Source: Pseudomonadota bacterium (GTDB lineage: Bacteria > Pseudomonadota > Gammaproteobacteria > Steroidobacterales > Steroidobacteraceae). From it: DNA of 64,000 nt. The notes beneath the pieces were generated by a model that saw only the letters and a list, made by a program, of their open reading frames with translations, made no database searches and was not told where the DNA came from. Where the stretch lies: the NCBI GenBank assembly GCA_021808195.1, contig JAKBCE010000001.1, positions 186,001-250,000 on the forward strand, written 5' to 3'. The position numbers and the translations under genes are program-made. How positions within the stretch are numbered: the first letter of the stretch is position 1; every line of letters begins with the position of its first letter. Positions 34,981 through 44,704 of this stretch are shown one piece after another.

Positions 34981-36465
34981 TCAGTTGCGCTGCCGGAGCG
35001 CTTCGAAGCGAGCGAGCGCACGCTTGCGTGCCTCGTCGTGCTCGACGATCGGCCGCGGGTAGGTCTCCCCGAGGCGCACGCCGGCCTGTACCAGCTCGAG
35101 CGGCCGGGCGTTCCAAGGCGCGTGGATCATGGGGGCCGGCAGCGCACGCAGTTCAGGCAGCCAGCGGCGCAGATATTCGCCGTCGGAATCGAAGCGCTCG
35201 CTCTGTGCGACGGGGTTGAAGATGCGGAAATACGGCGCGGCATCCACTCCGCATCCACTGACCCACTGCCAGTTGAGCGCGTTGCTGGCGCGATCCGCAT
35301 CGAGGAGCGTGTCCCAGAACCACGCCTCGCCGCGTTGCCACGGCACGAGCAGATCTTTCACCAGGAAGGAGCCGACGATCATGCGCACGCGGTTGTGCAT
35401 CCAGCCGGTGTGCCAGAGCTGGCGCATGCCGGCATCGACGATGGGATAGCCGGTGCGCCCCCGGCACCAGGCCTCAAACCCCGCCGCATCTTCGCGCCAG
35501 CTGAACGCCTCGAACTCCTGGCGCAGTGGGCGCTGCGGCAGACTCGGAAAATGGTGCAGGGTATAGCGTGCGAACTCCCGCCAGCCGAGCTCGCGCAGAA
35601 ACCCGTTGCCCACCAGTTCCGCCCGCCCGCCGCCCGGGGCCTTGAGCAGCGCATGCCAGATCTGCCGGGCACTGATCTCCCCGAAACACAGATGCGGCGA
35701 GAGCCGCGAGGTCCCCTCGACCGAGGGCACGTCGCGGGCAGTGCGGTAGCTGTCGAACTGCCGGCCGAGAAACTCGCGCAGCCGCACGCGCGCCCCCTTC
35801 TCCCCCGGAGTCCACAGCGGCGCAAAACCACTGTCCCACCCCAAACCCGGCAGCAGCCCCCATTCCTCGAGTCGCTCGCTGCGAGGCACGCTCGCACCGC
35901 CGGCGAGCTTGCGCGGCACCGGCAGCGGCGGCGCGACCTCCATGGCGCTCAAGCGGTTCCAGAATGCGGTGAACACCTTGAACGGCCCGCCACTGCCGGT
36001 CCGCAGCGCACCCGGCTCGGCAAGCAAGGCCCCGGGGAAGCGCTCGAACACCACGCCGGCGGCGGCGAGCCGCTGCGCCACGGCGGTATCGAGCGCATCG
36101 AGATCGGGCTCGTACGTGCGGTTGCAGTAGACCCCGGCGACGGCACACTCCGCAATGAGCTCACTCAGCACCTGCACCGCGGGGCCGCGACGCAGACACA
36201 ACTGCAGGCCAGGCGGGGAAGCCCCCTCGATCGTCCGCAGAGATGCCGCGAGCGCAACGAGGCTGTGGTGCAGCCACCAGCGGGCTGCGCCACCGAGGGG
36301 ACGCGTGGCTGAACCACGCTCATCCAGAATGAACAACGGGATGACCGGCCGACCCGTGGCGATCGCCGCGGACAGCGCCGGATGGTCGGCGAGGCGCAGA
36401 TCGTTGCGGAACCAGACGATGAGCGGGCGTACTGCCGCATCGATCGGGGTGTGTTGCTTCGTCAT
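34981..36465 (-). CDS. phr: Deoxyribodipyrimidine photolyase
   Basis: 494-residue class I CPD photolyase/cryptochrome. N-terminal antenna domain (LIVWFRNDLRLADHPALSAA), then the FAD-binding helical domain with RLSPHLCFGEIS, GRTGYPIVDAGMRQLWHTGW, MHNRVRMIVGSFLVKDLLV and ALNWQWVSGCGVDAAPYFRI. It repairs UV-induced pyrimidine dimers using blue light. The ATG at 36465 (MTKQHTP) has GAGG about 11 nt upstream. Photolyase genes are often members of the same singlet-oxygen/ECF regulon as the lipid cluster at 15-24 kb, but here they are 11 kb apart. Confidence 0.95.
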   Translation of the reverse strand: MTKQHTPIDAAVRPLIVWFRNDLRLADHPALSAAIATGRPVIPLFILDERGSATRPLGGAARWWLHHSLVALAASLRTIEGASPPGLQLCLRRGPAVQVLSELIAECAVAGVYCNRTYEPDLDALDTAVAQRLAAAGVVFERFPGALLAEPGALRTGSGGPFKVFTAFWNRLSAMEVAPPLPVPRKLAGGASVPRSERLEEWGLLPGLGWDSGFAPLWTPGEKGARVRLREFLGRQFDSYRTARDVPSVEGTSRLSPHLCFGEISARQIWHALLKAPGGGRAELVGNGFLRELGWREFARYTLHHFPSLPQRPLRQEFEAFSWREDAAGFEAWCRGRTGYPIVDAGMRQLWHTGWMHNRVRMIVGSFLVKDLLVPWQRGEAWFWDTLLDADRASNALNWQWVSGCGVDAAPYFRIFNPVAQSERFDSDGEYLRRWLPELRALPAPMIHAPWNARPLELVQAGVRLGETYPRPIVEHDEARKRALARFEALRQRN

Positions 36466-36633
36466 GATTTCGCGAACCTCGAGGCCTGCGCTGCCAGCCC
36501 TGTCGGGGGCCGCATCCACCGAGACGCAGTGTGCAATGCCGCCGGGCGAGCTGTCGAGCAATGCACTGGCCGCCCGCTCGCCCACGCGGCAAGCGTCTCA
36601 GATACACTGGCGGCCCTGCGGAGCCCGCACACC

Positions 36634-39021
36634 GTGCCAGATCTTCACGCCCCCTCCTCGCAGCCGCCAGCCGTGCCGTCCCACGTCCTTGCCGGCACGC
36701 CGATGACCCCGGCTGCGGGTCTCAGCGCCGCCGAAGTGTCGCGCCGGCGCGCACAATACGGACCCAATGCCGTCGCTGAGCAGGAAATCCCCGCGTGGCG
36801 ACGGTTGCTCGGGAAATTCTGGGCTCCCATCCCCTGGATGCTCGAGGCCGCCATCGTCCTGCAACTGGCGCTCGGCAAATACCTCGAGGCGGCAGTCATA
36901 GCCGTCCTGGTGCTGTTCAACGCCGTACTCGGCTTTGCCCAGGAAGCCCGCGCCCGGGCCACACTCGATGCGCTGAAGTCCCGCCTGGCACTGATGGCCT
37001 CTGTGCGGCGCGACGGTGCGTGGCACACCGTGCCGGCAGCCGAGCTGGTCCCCGGAGACCTCGTCAAGCTGTCCCTCGGCGGCATCGTGCCCGCCGATGT
37101 CCAGCTGATCGATGGGGAAGTCCTGCTCGATCAGTCGACACTCACCGGCGAGTCGCTGCCGGTAGAAGCGAGCGCAGGCCGCCAGAGCTATGCCGGCGCT
37201 CTGGTCCGCCGCGGCGAGGCGCTCGCGCAGGTGACTGCGACCGGCACGCACACGCGCTTTGGCCGTACCGCCGAACTAGTGCGAACCGCTCATGGCCTCA
37301 GCACGCAGCAGACCACGGTACTGCGCGTGGTACGGAATCTGGCGATCTTCAATGGCGCGGTGGTCATCGCGCAGGTCGCCTATGCGGCCATGCTCGCACT
37401 GCCGACCCATGAGGTGATCTCACTCACGCTGACGGCGATTCTGGCGGCGATTCCGGTGGCGCTGCCGGCAACGTTTACGTTGGCGAGTGCCCTCGGTGCG
37501 CGCGCGCTGGCTGCGCAGGGGGTATTGCCGACCCGACTCTCGGCGGTTGAGGAAGCGGCGACTCTCGATGTGCTGTGCTCGGACAAGACCGGCACCATTA
37601 CCCAGAATGCGCTCGCCGTGACCGCCGTGCGGCCGATGGCCGGTTACGACGAATCGCAGGTGCTGGCGCTCGCAGCGCTGGCCAGCTCACAAGGCGGGGC
37701 GGATCCAGTCGACGGCGCCATTCATGCAGCAGCGGCGAGTCGGACGGCACCGGCGGGCGTGCCGCGCCTGCAGGCATTCATCCCGTTCGATCCGGCCCGC
37801 AAACGCGCCGAGGCCACCGCCACAGACACCGCAGGCAACTCGGTACGCATCGCCAAGGGCGCCTTCACGGCGCTGCAGAGCATTGCCACCGCGCCGCCGC
37901 AGACGGCCGTCGCGGTCGAAGCGCTCGCCGCCGAGGGGTTCCGCGTGCTCGCGGTCGCGTACGGACCGTCCGATGCGCCGCTGCAGATCATCGGACTCAT
38001 TGCGCTCAGCGACCCGCCGCGCGCAGACGCCGCCGCGTTGATCGGTGAGTTGCGCACAATGGGCGTGACCACAGTCATGGTCACCGGGGACGCCCCGGTC
38101 ACCGCCAAGGTCGTGGCTCACGAGGTCGGCCTCGACGGCCCGATCTGTCCTCCAGGACCGATACCCGAACGTGTGCTGCCGCAGGACTACGCGGTGTTCG
38201 CCGGGGTGTTTCCCGAGGATAAGTTTCATATCGTGCGGGCATTCCAATCCGGCGCACACACCGTCGGAATGTGCGGCGACGGCGCCAACGACGCCCCGGC
38301 ACTGCGCCAGGCGCAGATGGGCATCGCCGTATCGAGTGCAACAGACGTCGCCAAGTCGGCTGCCGGTATCGTGTTGACCGAGCCTGGGCTGGCGGGCATC
38401 GTGAGCGCGATCCGTGAGGGCCGCATCGCCTTCCAGCGGATCCTTACCTACACGCTGCGTTCGCTGACGCAAAAATTGAGCCAGATGCTGCTGCTGGTCG
38501 TGGGACTGGTCATGACCGGCCACGCCATCCTCACGCCGCGCCTGATGGCGCTGCTGATGATTACCAGCGACTTCCTCGCCATGTCCGCGACGACGGACAA
38601 CGTGCATCCCTCGCCAAAGCCAAACGCCTGGCACGTCGATAACATCACCGTTCTCGGTGTCGCCCTTGCGCTGTGCAACGTACTGTTCTGCAGTGGCGTC
38701 GTCGCGTTCGGGCGCTACGAACTGCTGCTCGATCAGGCCCGCCTGCAAACGCTCGCATCGGTGACGCTGTCGTTCACGAGTCAGGCCCTGTTTTACGTCG
38801 TACGCGAGCGACGCCGACTCTGGAGTTCACGACCGAGCGGCTGGATCATCGTCTCGATGCTCGTGGACGTCGGCATTTTCGCCACTCTTGCCACGCGCGG
38901 CATTCTGATGAGCGCGATCTCTCTGCAGCTCGTCGCTGCAGTACTGGGTGCCTGCATCGTCTTTGCCTTCGCCCTGGACACCCTCAAGGCGGCGATTGGC
39001 GCACACTTGAAGATGCAGTAG
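36634..39021 (+). CDS. P3A-type plasma-membrane H+-ATPase
   Basis: About 795-residue P-type ATPase of the proton-efflux (P3A) class known from fungi, plants and some prokaryotes. Key motifs: actuator TGES (STLTGESLPVEAS), phosphorylation loop CSDKTGTITQN, MVTGDAPVTAKVVA, and hinge GMCGDGANDAPALRQAQMGI. The N-terminal region resembles the cation-ATPase N domain (GLSAAEVSRRRAQYGPNAV) and lacks metal-binding CxxC motifs; ten helices can be drawn. The GTG at 36634 is the favoured start, an ATG at 36703 the alternative. It is divergent from the photolyase gene. It would extrude protons at the cost of ATP. Confidence 0.88.
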   Translation: MPDLHAPSSQPPAVPSHVLAGTPMTPAAGLSAAEVSRRRAQYGPNAVAEQEIPAWRRLLGKFWAPIPWMLEAAIVLQLALGKYLEAAVIAVLVLFNAVLGFAQEARARATLDALKSRLALMASVRRDGAWHTVPAAELVPGDLVKLSLGGIVPADVQLIDGEVLLDQSTLTGESLPVEASAGRQSYAGALVRRGEALAQVTATGTHTRFGRTAELVRTAHGLSTQQTTVLRVVRNLAIFNGAVVIAQVAYAAMLALPTHEVISLTLTAILAAIPVALPATFTLASALGARALAAQGVLPTRLSAVEEAATLDVLCSDKTGTITQNALAVTAVRPMAGYDESQVLALAALASSQGGADPVDGAIHAAAASRTAPAGVPRLQAFIPFDPARKRAEATATDTAGNSVRIAKGAFTALQSIATAPPQTAVAVEALAAEGFRVLAVAYGPSDAPLQIIGLIALSDPPRADAAALIGELRTMGVTTVMVTGDAPVTAKVVAHEVGLDGPICPPGPIPERVLPQDYAVFAGVFPEDKFHIVRAFQSGAHTVGMCGDGANDAPALRQAQMGIAVSSATDVAKSAAGIVLTEPGLAGIVSAIREGRIAFQRILTYTLRSLTQKLSQMLLLVVGLVMTGHAILTPRLMALLMITSDFLAMSATTDNVHPSPKPNAWHVDNITVLGVALALCNVLFCSGVVAFGRYELLLDQARLQTLASVTLSFTSQALFYVVRERRRLWSSRPSGWIIVSMLVDVGIFATLATRGILMSAISLQLVAAVLGACIVFAFALDTLKAAIGAHLKMQ

Positions 39022-39042
39022 CGGCGACGGGGAGCCTTCAGC

Positions 39043-39879
39043 TCAGAACATCAGTCCGAGCCCGACGCCGGTGTAGTTGGAAAAGCCGCCGAGATCGCCC
39101 TGGATACGCACGCCTTCCTCCAGATCGACCTCGAAATCCGGGTTGATCAGGTACTGCAATCCGCCGTCGGCATCGGTACCCCACCCCTGCAGATAGCCCG
39201 AGTGAGACTGGCCGTAGACCTCGCCATAGAACTGCAGGCGCGCGCTCGACGCCCAAGTCACCACCAGATCCGGGTTGAAGCTCTGAAAGCGCTGCCCGCC
39301 CGCCGCGGTCGGTTCGGTCTGCGAGGTAACACCAACCATCAGCGACACCCCGAGCGGCCCGTTACCGTAGCTGACGATCGCGTTGAGCGCACCGCCGAGC
39401 CCGTGACTGCCATACAGTCTGTCGCCCGAGGGCAGCGTCGCGAGCGCCTCGGCGGTCCACTGCCAGTGCTCGGTATAGCCGAGCGAATGCTTGATTCCGA
39501 CCACGGTCGGTCCGAAACCGCGCACGGTTGCCGCCGGGCCGCCCGGGCCGGCATTGACGGACTGATACTGAAAATTCGGCGGCAACCAGACGAGTTCCGA
39601 ATTGCCCGGCAGACCAAACCGCAGCTCGAGATTCGGCAGCGTGTCGATCTGTCCGCCCGGGGAGCCGTACAGGCTGCCGGCCGTCGCACCCGCCTCCACG
39701 ACGGTCATGCCCTGCGGGACAACGCAGCTCGAGTCCCCGACAGTCGGCCGGTCGAGCAGCCCGAGCAGGCCCGACGGTCCGCTGCAGGGCGCGCTCGGCG
39801 TGTCAGCGTATGCTGCTGAGGCGCACACCGGCAACATCACGGCAAGCGCCAGGAGTCCCAACTTCTTCTGCTTGTTCAA
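39043..39879 (-). CDS. Outer-membrane beta-barrel protein (MetA/phenol-degradation family-like)
   Basis: 278 residues. Signal peptide LGLLALAVMLPVCASAAYA, then a disulfide-sized pair of cysteines (SAPCSG, SSCVVPQ) and a series of amphipathic strands ending in YTGVGLGLMF, a typical C-terminal aromatic outer-membrane signal. Segments such as TLPNLELRFGLPGNSELVWL resemble the putative MetA-pathway outer-membrane family. No ATG fits: a TTG at 39879 with GGAGGG 7 nt upstream is the best start. Function unknown; possibly a passive channel for hydrophobic compounds. It converges with the P-type ATPase gene. Confidence 0.78.
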   Translation of the reverse strand: MNKQKKLGLLALAVMLPVCASAAYADTPSAPCSGPSGLLGLLDRPTVGDSSCVVPQGMTVVEAGATAGSLYGSPGGQIDTLPNLELRFGLPGNSELVWLPPNFQYQSVNAGPGGPAATVRGFGPTVVGIKHSLGYTEHWQWTAEALATLPSGDRLYGSHGLGGALNAIVSYGNGPLGVSLMVGVTSQTEPTAAGGQRFQSFNPDLVVTWASSARLQFYGEVYGQSHSGYLQGWGTDADGGLQYLINPDFEVDLEEGVRIQGDLGGFSNYTGVGLGLMF

Positions 39880-39973
39880 TATCGGTCCCTCCAGGACTGA
39901 GGCCGCGCCGCCGCCACGGACGTGGCGATCCTCGCCCCTGCAACCATGCCGGGCCGGCGCGCCCGCACGAAAA

Positions 39974-40002
39974 TTTATATTTTGCGACCCCGGACTGCGC
40001 AA
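39974..40002 (-). promoter_or_regulatory. Promoter candidate for the outer-membrane protein gene
   Basis: On the minus strand TTGCGC (40002-39997), 17 nt, then TATAAA (39979-39974), in a locally AT-rich patch. The predicted start leaves a leader of about 88 nt before the TTG codon. Confidence 0.5.
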
Positions 40003-40139
40003 TCTCAAGGCCCATCACACTCGAGGCACATCCGCGCCCCGTGTAACGGTCAGGCGCGCCGGTACGCCGGGTTCGACTCGTACCATGAGGAAAGGTTGCA
40101 CGATGGCCCGGCTGGCCCCGGGTACACGCTCGGCGCGGC

Positions 40140-42122
40140 TCAGAAATGCAGCTTGTGCAGCAGTGCAGCGAACACTCTCGCATCGCGCGAACTGTCTTCA
40201 CCAGGCGCGTCCGGCCCGCCGGCCGCTCTGGAATCGGGATACATGCGGAAACTCTCGCTCATGACCACCCGATTGAGTCGCGGCGCAAGCGCCTCAACCA
40301 CATGTGCCAGAGTTCCAAGGCCCGTGGTCACGCGCTCGGGCTTGTGCGTAATGGCGCTGCACACCATTGCGGCGGCCTGTTCAGGCTCGAGCAGCTGGAA
40401 ATCCTCGTACAGCTTCGTCGGCGCACTCATCGGCGTGCGCACCAACGGCAGATTCACGACTGAAAAGCGCACGCCGCGGTCGGAGAATTCCCCAGCGGCA
40501 CACCGCGTAAAGGCTTCGAGCGCCGCCTTCGAAGCATTGTAGGCGGCGAACCGGCTGGCATTCGTGAGCACGCCGATGGAGGAGATACTGATCACCTGTC
40601 CTGCACCGCGTGCGACCATCGAAGGCAGCAGGCCAAGAGTGAGGCGAACGGCGGCAAAATAATTGATCCGCATCAGCCGTTCATAGTCGTGAAAACGCTC
40701 GTACGTGGCGTCGATGCCCCGCCGGATCGAGTGTCCAGCATTGTTAATCAGGATATCGATCGGCGGCTGCTCCGCGGCGAGGCGGGTCAGCAGCCCGGCG
40801 CTGGCGAGCGGATCCGCCAGATCACACTCGTACACACTGGCACGACCGGCGCGCGCCTGCACCTCTGCTCGCACCTGCTCGAGCCGCGACGCGTCGCGCG
40901 CCACAAGCACCAGATGCGCGCCCGCGGCAGCAAGCTGCAGCGCGGTTGCACGGCCAATCCCCGAAGACCCACCCGTCACTAGGATGGTCTTGCCGGCTAC
41001 CGCACGCCGCAGCAGCGTCAGCGGCTCAAGGTCCGGGTCCATCCGCCGCTCCCAGAAGTCCCACAGCCGCCAGGCGTATTGGGCCAACGGCGGCACACGG
41101 ATCCCGGCCGGCTCGAGCAGGCGCTGTGCTCGGGTGGCGAGAAACGTCGTCGGATAATTGAACATCCCGATCAGCGCCCGCGGGATGCCCGCATCGGCGA
41201 GCACCTCATCCAGCACGCGGCGAACTGGGGCGAGCGCCTCGGGCGCCACGTGCACCGCCGCGGCCAGCGTCGCGCCGAGGTCCGAATCTATGCGCAACCG
41301 CAATGTCGGGGCATGCGCCGCTGCGGCGAACACATTGAGCGCCTCCGCTACACGGTAGTTGTGCGGATCGGTCAGGTGGAAGCAGTGCCCATCCTCGCCC
41401 TCGATGTGCGCCAGGTACGCAACCGCTGCAGCGACGAAATCCACCGGCACGAAATTGACGTACCCACCCTGCAGGCCGATCAGGGGGACCCAGCGCGGCA
41501 GCACATCGCGCAGACGCTGAATCAGTTTGAACAGGTAGTAAGGCCCATCGGTTTTATCCATCTCGCCGGTCACCGAGTCCCCGACAACCATGCCCGGACG
41601 GTAGATCCGCCACGGCACACGGCAGGTTGTCCGCACGAGCGCTTCGGCATCGTGTTTGCTCCGAAAATACGGATGATCGAGCCCGACTGCTTCCTCGAAC
41701 ATGTCCTCCGTGAATATTCCCGGATAGCGGCCGGCGGCTGCGATCGAGCTCATGAAGTGAAAGCGACCGGCGCGCACCTCGTGCGCAAGCTCAAGCGCAT
41801 GCACCGTCCCCTTGACGTTGTTGTCAGTCACCTCGGACGCTGGCGCACTCAGGTCATAAAGCGCGCCGAGGTGAAAGAAGTGCGAGACGCTCGCCCGGAG
41901 TACGCTGCAGTCGGCCGCCGAAACGCCCAAGCATGGCGCACCGAGATCCCCCTCAATCGGCACGAGCCGCTCGCCCTGCCCGGCACAATCACGTACGACT
42001 CGCTCGAAGCGCGCGCGCGAACCGGGCCGGACCAGCAGGTACAGTCGCTCCCCGCGCGCGGCGAGCTGTTTGACGAGGTGCCGGCCGATGAAGCCGGTTC
42101 CCCCGGTGACGAAGTACGGCAT
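40140..42122 (-). CDS. Fatty acyl-CoA/ACP reductase (alcohol-forming, wax ester pathway)
   Basis: 660-residue two-domain reductase, colinear with the 661-residue Marinobacter fatty acyl-CoA reductase (as remembered). The N-terminal domain (1-360) is an extended SDR with TGGTGFIGRHLV at 6-17 and active-site Y152/K156; it carries the segments RIYRPGMVVGDSVTGEMDK and TDGPYYLFKLIQRLRDVLPR characteristic of this enzyme. The C-terminal domain (378-640) is a classical SDR with VTGGSSGIG at 382-390 and Y528/K532. The enzyme makes fatty alcohols from acyl thioesters in two NADPH steps. Start ATG at 42122. It is divergent from a wax ester synthase 114 nt away, giving both steps of wax ester formation. 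Confidence 0.93.
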   Translation of the reverse strand: MPYFVTGGTGFIGRHLVKQLAARGERLYLLVRPGSRARFERVVRDCAGQGERLVPIEGDLGAPCLGVSAADCSVLRASVSHFFHLGALYDLSAPASEVTDNNVKGTVHALELAHEVRAGRFHFMSSIAAAGRYPGIFTEDMFEEAVGLDHPYFRSKHDAEALVRTTCRVPWRIYRPGMVVGDSVTGEMDKTDGPYYLFKLIQRLRDVLPRWVPLIGLQGGYVNFVPVDFVAAAVAYLAHIEGEDGHCFHLTDPHNYRVAEALNVFAAAAHAPTLRLRIDSDLGATLAAAVHVAPEALAPVRRVLDEVLADAGIPRALIGMFNYPTTFLATRAQRLLEPAGIRVPPLAQYAWRLWDFWERRMDPDLEPLTLLRRAVAGKTILVTGGSSGIGRATALQLAAAGAHLVLVARDASRLEQVRAEVQARAGRASVYECDLADPLASAGLLTRLAAEQPPIDILINNAGHSIRRGIDATYERFHDYERLMRINYFAAVRLTLGLLPSMVARGAGQVISISSIGVLTNASRFAAYNASKAALEAFTRCAAGEFSDRGVRFSVVNLPLVRTPMSAPTKLYEDFQLLEPEQAAAMVCSAITHKPERVTTGLGTLAHVVEALAPRLNRVVMSESFRMYPDSRAAGGPDAPGEDSSRDARVFAALLHKLHF

Positions 42123-42236
42123 GGACCTGCATCCGGCGAGGGCGCCTGAGAAGAGGGAAGCTACGCACGGTCGCCGCGGCGCACATCGTGACAAACCGAA
42201 GCTTTACCGGGTAGACGATTGCGCCAAACTTTTCAC

Positions 42237-43694
42237 ATGCGTCCTGCACCTCATCCCCGCGTGCCGCCGCCGCGCACATCGAGCGCGTCGGGCTCGCCGC
42301 GCGTCCCCCTCTCGCGCGTCGACCGCGCGTTTCTCAACATGGAGCGCACCAGCAATCCCATGGTGATCGTTGCTCTCATCGTGCTCGGTGCACCCTTGCC
42401 GCGAGCACGGCTACGCGAGCGAATTGCCGAGCGATTCACGACTCACATGCGCTTCACCTGCGTTCCCGTCGACGGACTCGCACAGGCATTCTGGCAGCCC
42501 CTCGACTCATTCAACCTTGACGATCACGTGCTCAGCGCCGCCCTGCCCACCCCCGCCGGTCAGCATGAACTCGAGACGTTGGTGAGCGAGCTCGCCAGCG
42601 AGCCGTTACCGGCCGGCCGGCCGCTGTGGAGTTTCCACATCGTCGAGCACTTCGGCCGTGGCAGCGCCATCATCGCACGCATCCACCACTGTTATGCCGA
42701 CGGCATCGCGCTGGTACGGGTTCTACTGAGTCTGACGGACGACCGCCGCTCCCGCTCGCGCGCCGACCTGGCCGTCCACACCGATCCGAACGTCGCAGCG
42801 CCGAAGCCTCCGCATACACTGCCAGCCAGTTGGTTTGCCGAAGCCCTGGGACAGGGTCGCCGTCTGGTCGACGCCGGACTGCACTTGGCATTGCATCCCG
42901 AGACGGCCACCTCGGCAGTCGGCCAGGCCAGCACTCTGGCGAGCGAGCTGGCCCACATCACACTACTGCCGGATGATCCGCCGACGCACCTCAGGGGCCC
43001 GTTGTGCGGCATTCGACGAGTTGCCTGGGGAAAATCGTTGTCGCTGGAGGAAGTGAAGACCATTGGACGGGTGCTCGGGTGCACGGTCAACGACGTGCTG
43101 ATCGCAACTCTCGCCGGGGCACTGGGTCAGCATCTGCAGACACTAGGCGAAACGACACAGGGCCTGACGTTACGTGCAGCTGTCCCGGTAGACCTGCGCT
43201 CGGCCGAGTCGCAGGACGACCCGCTAGGCAATCGCTTCGGTCTCGTTTACGTCGACCTACCCGTCGGCGTGCGCCACCCGCTCGAGCGACTTTACAGGGT
43301 GCAAGCCGCCATGCGAACCCTGAAGGGCTCCGAGCAGGCGCTGCTCACTTACGGTCTGCTCGCGACCGTAGGCAGCCTGCCGCGCCCGGTCGAGGATGTG
43401 GTGATGGACCTGTTCAGCGCCAAGGCCAGCCTGGTCGCCTCCAATCTGCGCGGACCGCGCACGGCATTGTCCATCCAGGGGGCAGCGCTGCGCCAATTGC
43501 TGTTCTGGGTTCCGCAGTCAGGCAGCATCGGACTCGGCGTCAGCATGCTGAGCTATCACGGACGTGTGCACTTCGGAGTGATGGCCGACCGGCAGATCAT
43601 GCCGCACCCCGCAGAGTTGATCACCCGGATCAGGGCCGCATTCGAACAGCTCGTGCTCCTGGTACTGCTCGGCGGCAGCGCGTTGCAGAACTGA
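42237..43694 (+). CDS. Wax ester synthase/diacylglycerol acyltransferase
   Basis: 485-residue WS/DGAT, which esterifies fatty alcohols or diacylglycerol with acyl-CoA. The N-terminal signature is PLSRVDRAFLNMERTSNPM, the catalytic motif HHCYADG (HHxxxDG) is at 150-156, and the PLW and ND (TVNDVLIATLAGAL) motifs and the SNLRGP motif near the C-terminus are present. The ATG at 42237 is chosen because the family signature must be included; there is no good Shine-Dalgarno sequence. The partner fatty acyl reductase is divergent, and storage-lipid genes follow at 44.7-48.1 kb. Confidence 0.95.
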   Translation: MRPAPHPRVPPPRTSSASGSPRVPLSRVDRAFLNMERTSNPMVIVALIVLGAPLPRARLRERIAERFTTHMRFTCVPVDGLAQAFWQPLDSFNLDDHVLSAALPTPAGQHELETLVSELASEPLPAGRPLWSFHIVEHFGRGSAIIARIHHCYADGIALVRVLLSLTDDRRSRSRADLAVHTDPNVAAPKPPHTLPASWFAEALGQGRRLVDAGLHLALHPETATSAVGQASTLASELAHITLLPDDPPTHLRGPLCGIRRVAWGKSLSLEEVKTIGRVLGCTVNDVLIATLAGALGQHLQTLGETTQGLTLRAAVPVDLRSAESQDDPLGNRFGLVYVDLPVGVRHPLERLYRVQAAMRTLKGSEQALLTYGLLATVGSLPRPVEDVVMDLFSAKASLVASNLRGPRTALSIQGAALRQLLFWVPQSGSIGLGVSMLSYHGRVHFGVMADRQIMPHPAELITRIRAAFEQLVLLVLLGGSALQN

Positions 43695-43717
43695 ATCGCC
43701 CAAGCGCGACGCCGCGC

Positions 43718-44575
43718 TCAGGTCGGCAGGCCACGCTTGGCACGGGCCACGTCCAAAGCTTCCATCGCATCGAGCGGCTCACAGCCAGCCGCCTCGCTGT
43801 AGAGCTTCTGCGCCTCGGTGCGATGACGCGCCGGATCGAGCAGCAACAGCGCGTAAGCATATTCCATATGGACGATCGGTGAGCGTGGCGCGAGCTGCAC
43901 GGCGCGGTGGAAATGCTCGAGCGCCGCCCGAGCAGATACTCCGTAGGTGAGCGAAGCCACGACACCGCCAAGCTTGTGCACGATCTCGGCGTGATATAGG
44001 CCTAGTGCCACGTGCGCTTCGGCGTGACGCGGTTCGAGCTCTAGCGTCCGCTCGAGATGCGTCTTCACGCGTGCCGCAAGTCCTTCCGATATCGCTTTCA
44101 GAATGGAAATGCGCTGACTGTAGCGACCGAGCACCAGTGCCAGGGTGTAATGCGTATTCGGGTGCTCCGGCAGCTGCTGGACAGCCTGCTCGCCGCGTTC
44201 GATGGCCGCAAGCAGCATCGAGGTCACGACGCGCTCACTGCTGTGCGAGTAGAGCGAATCAACTGCCGCGGCCCGATTGGCCACACAAGCCCCGAGCGCC
44301 CCCAGCGCTCCTCCCAATTCGATCGCCCGGGCAAACGCGCCGGCGTGAAATTCCACCCACGTCGCTTGCAGTGCAGTGGCAAGAGACCGCGCACCGCCGT
44401 ACTCGCCGACCCAGGCCGCAAACTGCGCAGCCGCGGCCATCGCGCGGGTAATCTCGGCATGCCCCGGCCAGGGCTCCCGGTCAGTCACATGCAGCTTGCT
44501 CCAAAGCCTCTTGAGCTGCTCTGGGGTGTAGTGGTGTGCAGCGCGTGCTGCGGAGGCGGAAGGCTTCGGAGGCAT
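43718..44575 (-). CDS. TPR-repeat protein of unknown function
   Basis: 285 residues, alpha-helical, with tetratricopeptide-like repeats in the second half: EHPNTHYTLALVLGRYSQRI, LELEPRHAEAHVALGLYHAE, and AVQLAPRSPIVHMEYAYALL. The N-terminal half is helical but not recognisable. No signal peptide, so probably cytoplasmic. AGGA precedes the ATG at 44575. It is convergent with wax synthase (23 nt between stops) and divergent from the phasin-like gene, so it may belong to the storage-lipid locus. Confidence 0.72.
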   Translation of the reverse strand: MPPKPSASAARAAHHYTPEQLKRLWSKLHVTDREPWPGHAEITRAMAAAAQFAAWVGEYGGARSLATALQATWVEFHAGAFARAIELGGALGALGACVANRAAAVDSLYSHSSERVVTSMLLAAIERGEQAVQQLPEHPNTHYTLALVLGRYSQRISILKAISEGLAARVKTHLERTLELEPRHAEAHVALGLYHAEIVHKLGGVVASLTYGVSARAALEHFHRAVQLAPRSPIVHMEYAYALLLLDPARHRTEAQKLYSEAAGCEPLDAMEALDVARAKRGLPT

Positions 44576-44704
44576 GATTTCCTGCGGGAAGTACGCATCC
44601 AGCTGTTGATCCTTGCTCGCTAGAGTAACGCGGTCCTTTCCAACACCCAGTAGGGCAAATACGCACCTCCGCAGCCGCGGAGCCGCCCGCAGAGGGAGTA
44701 GATC

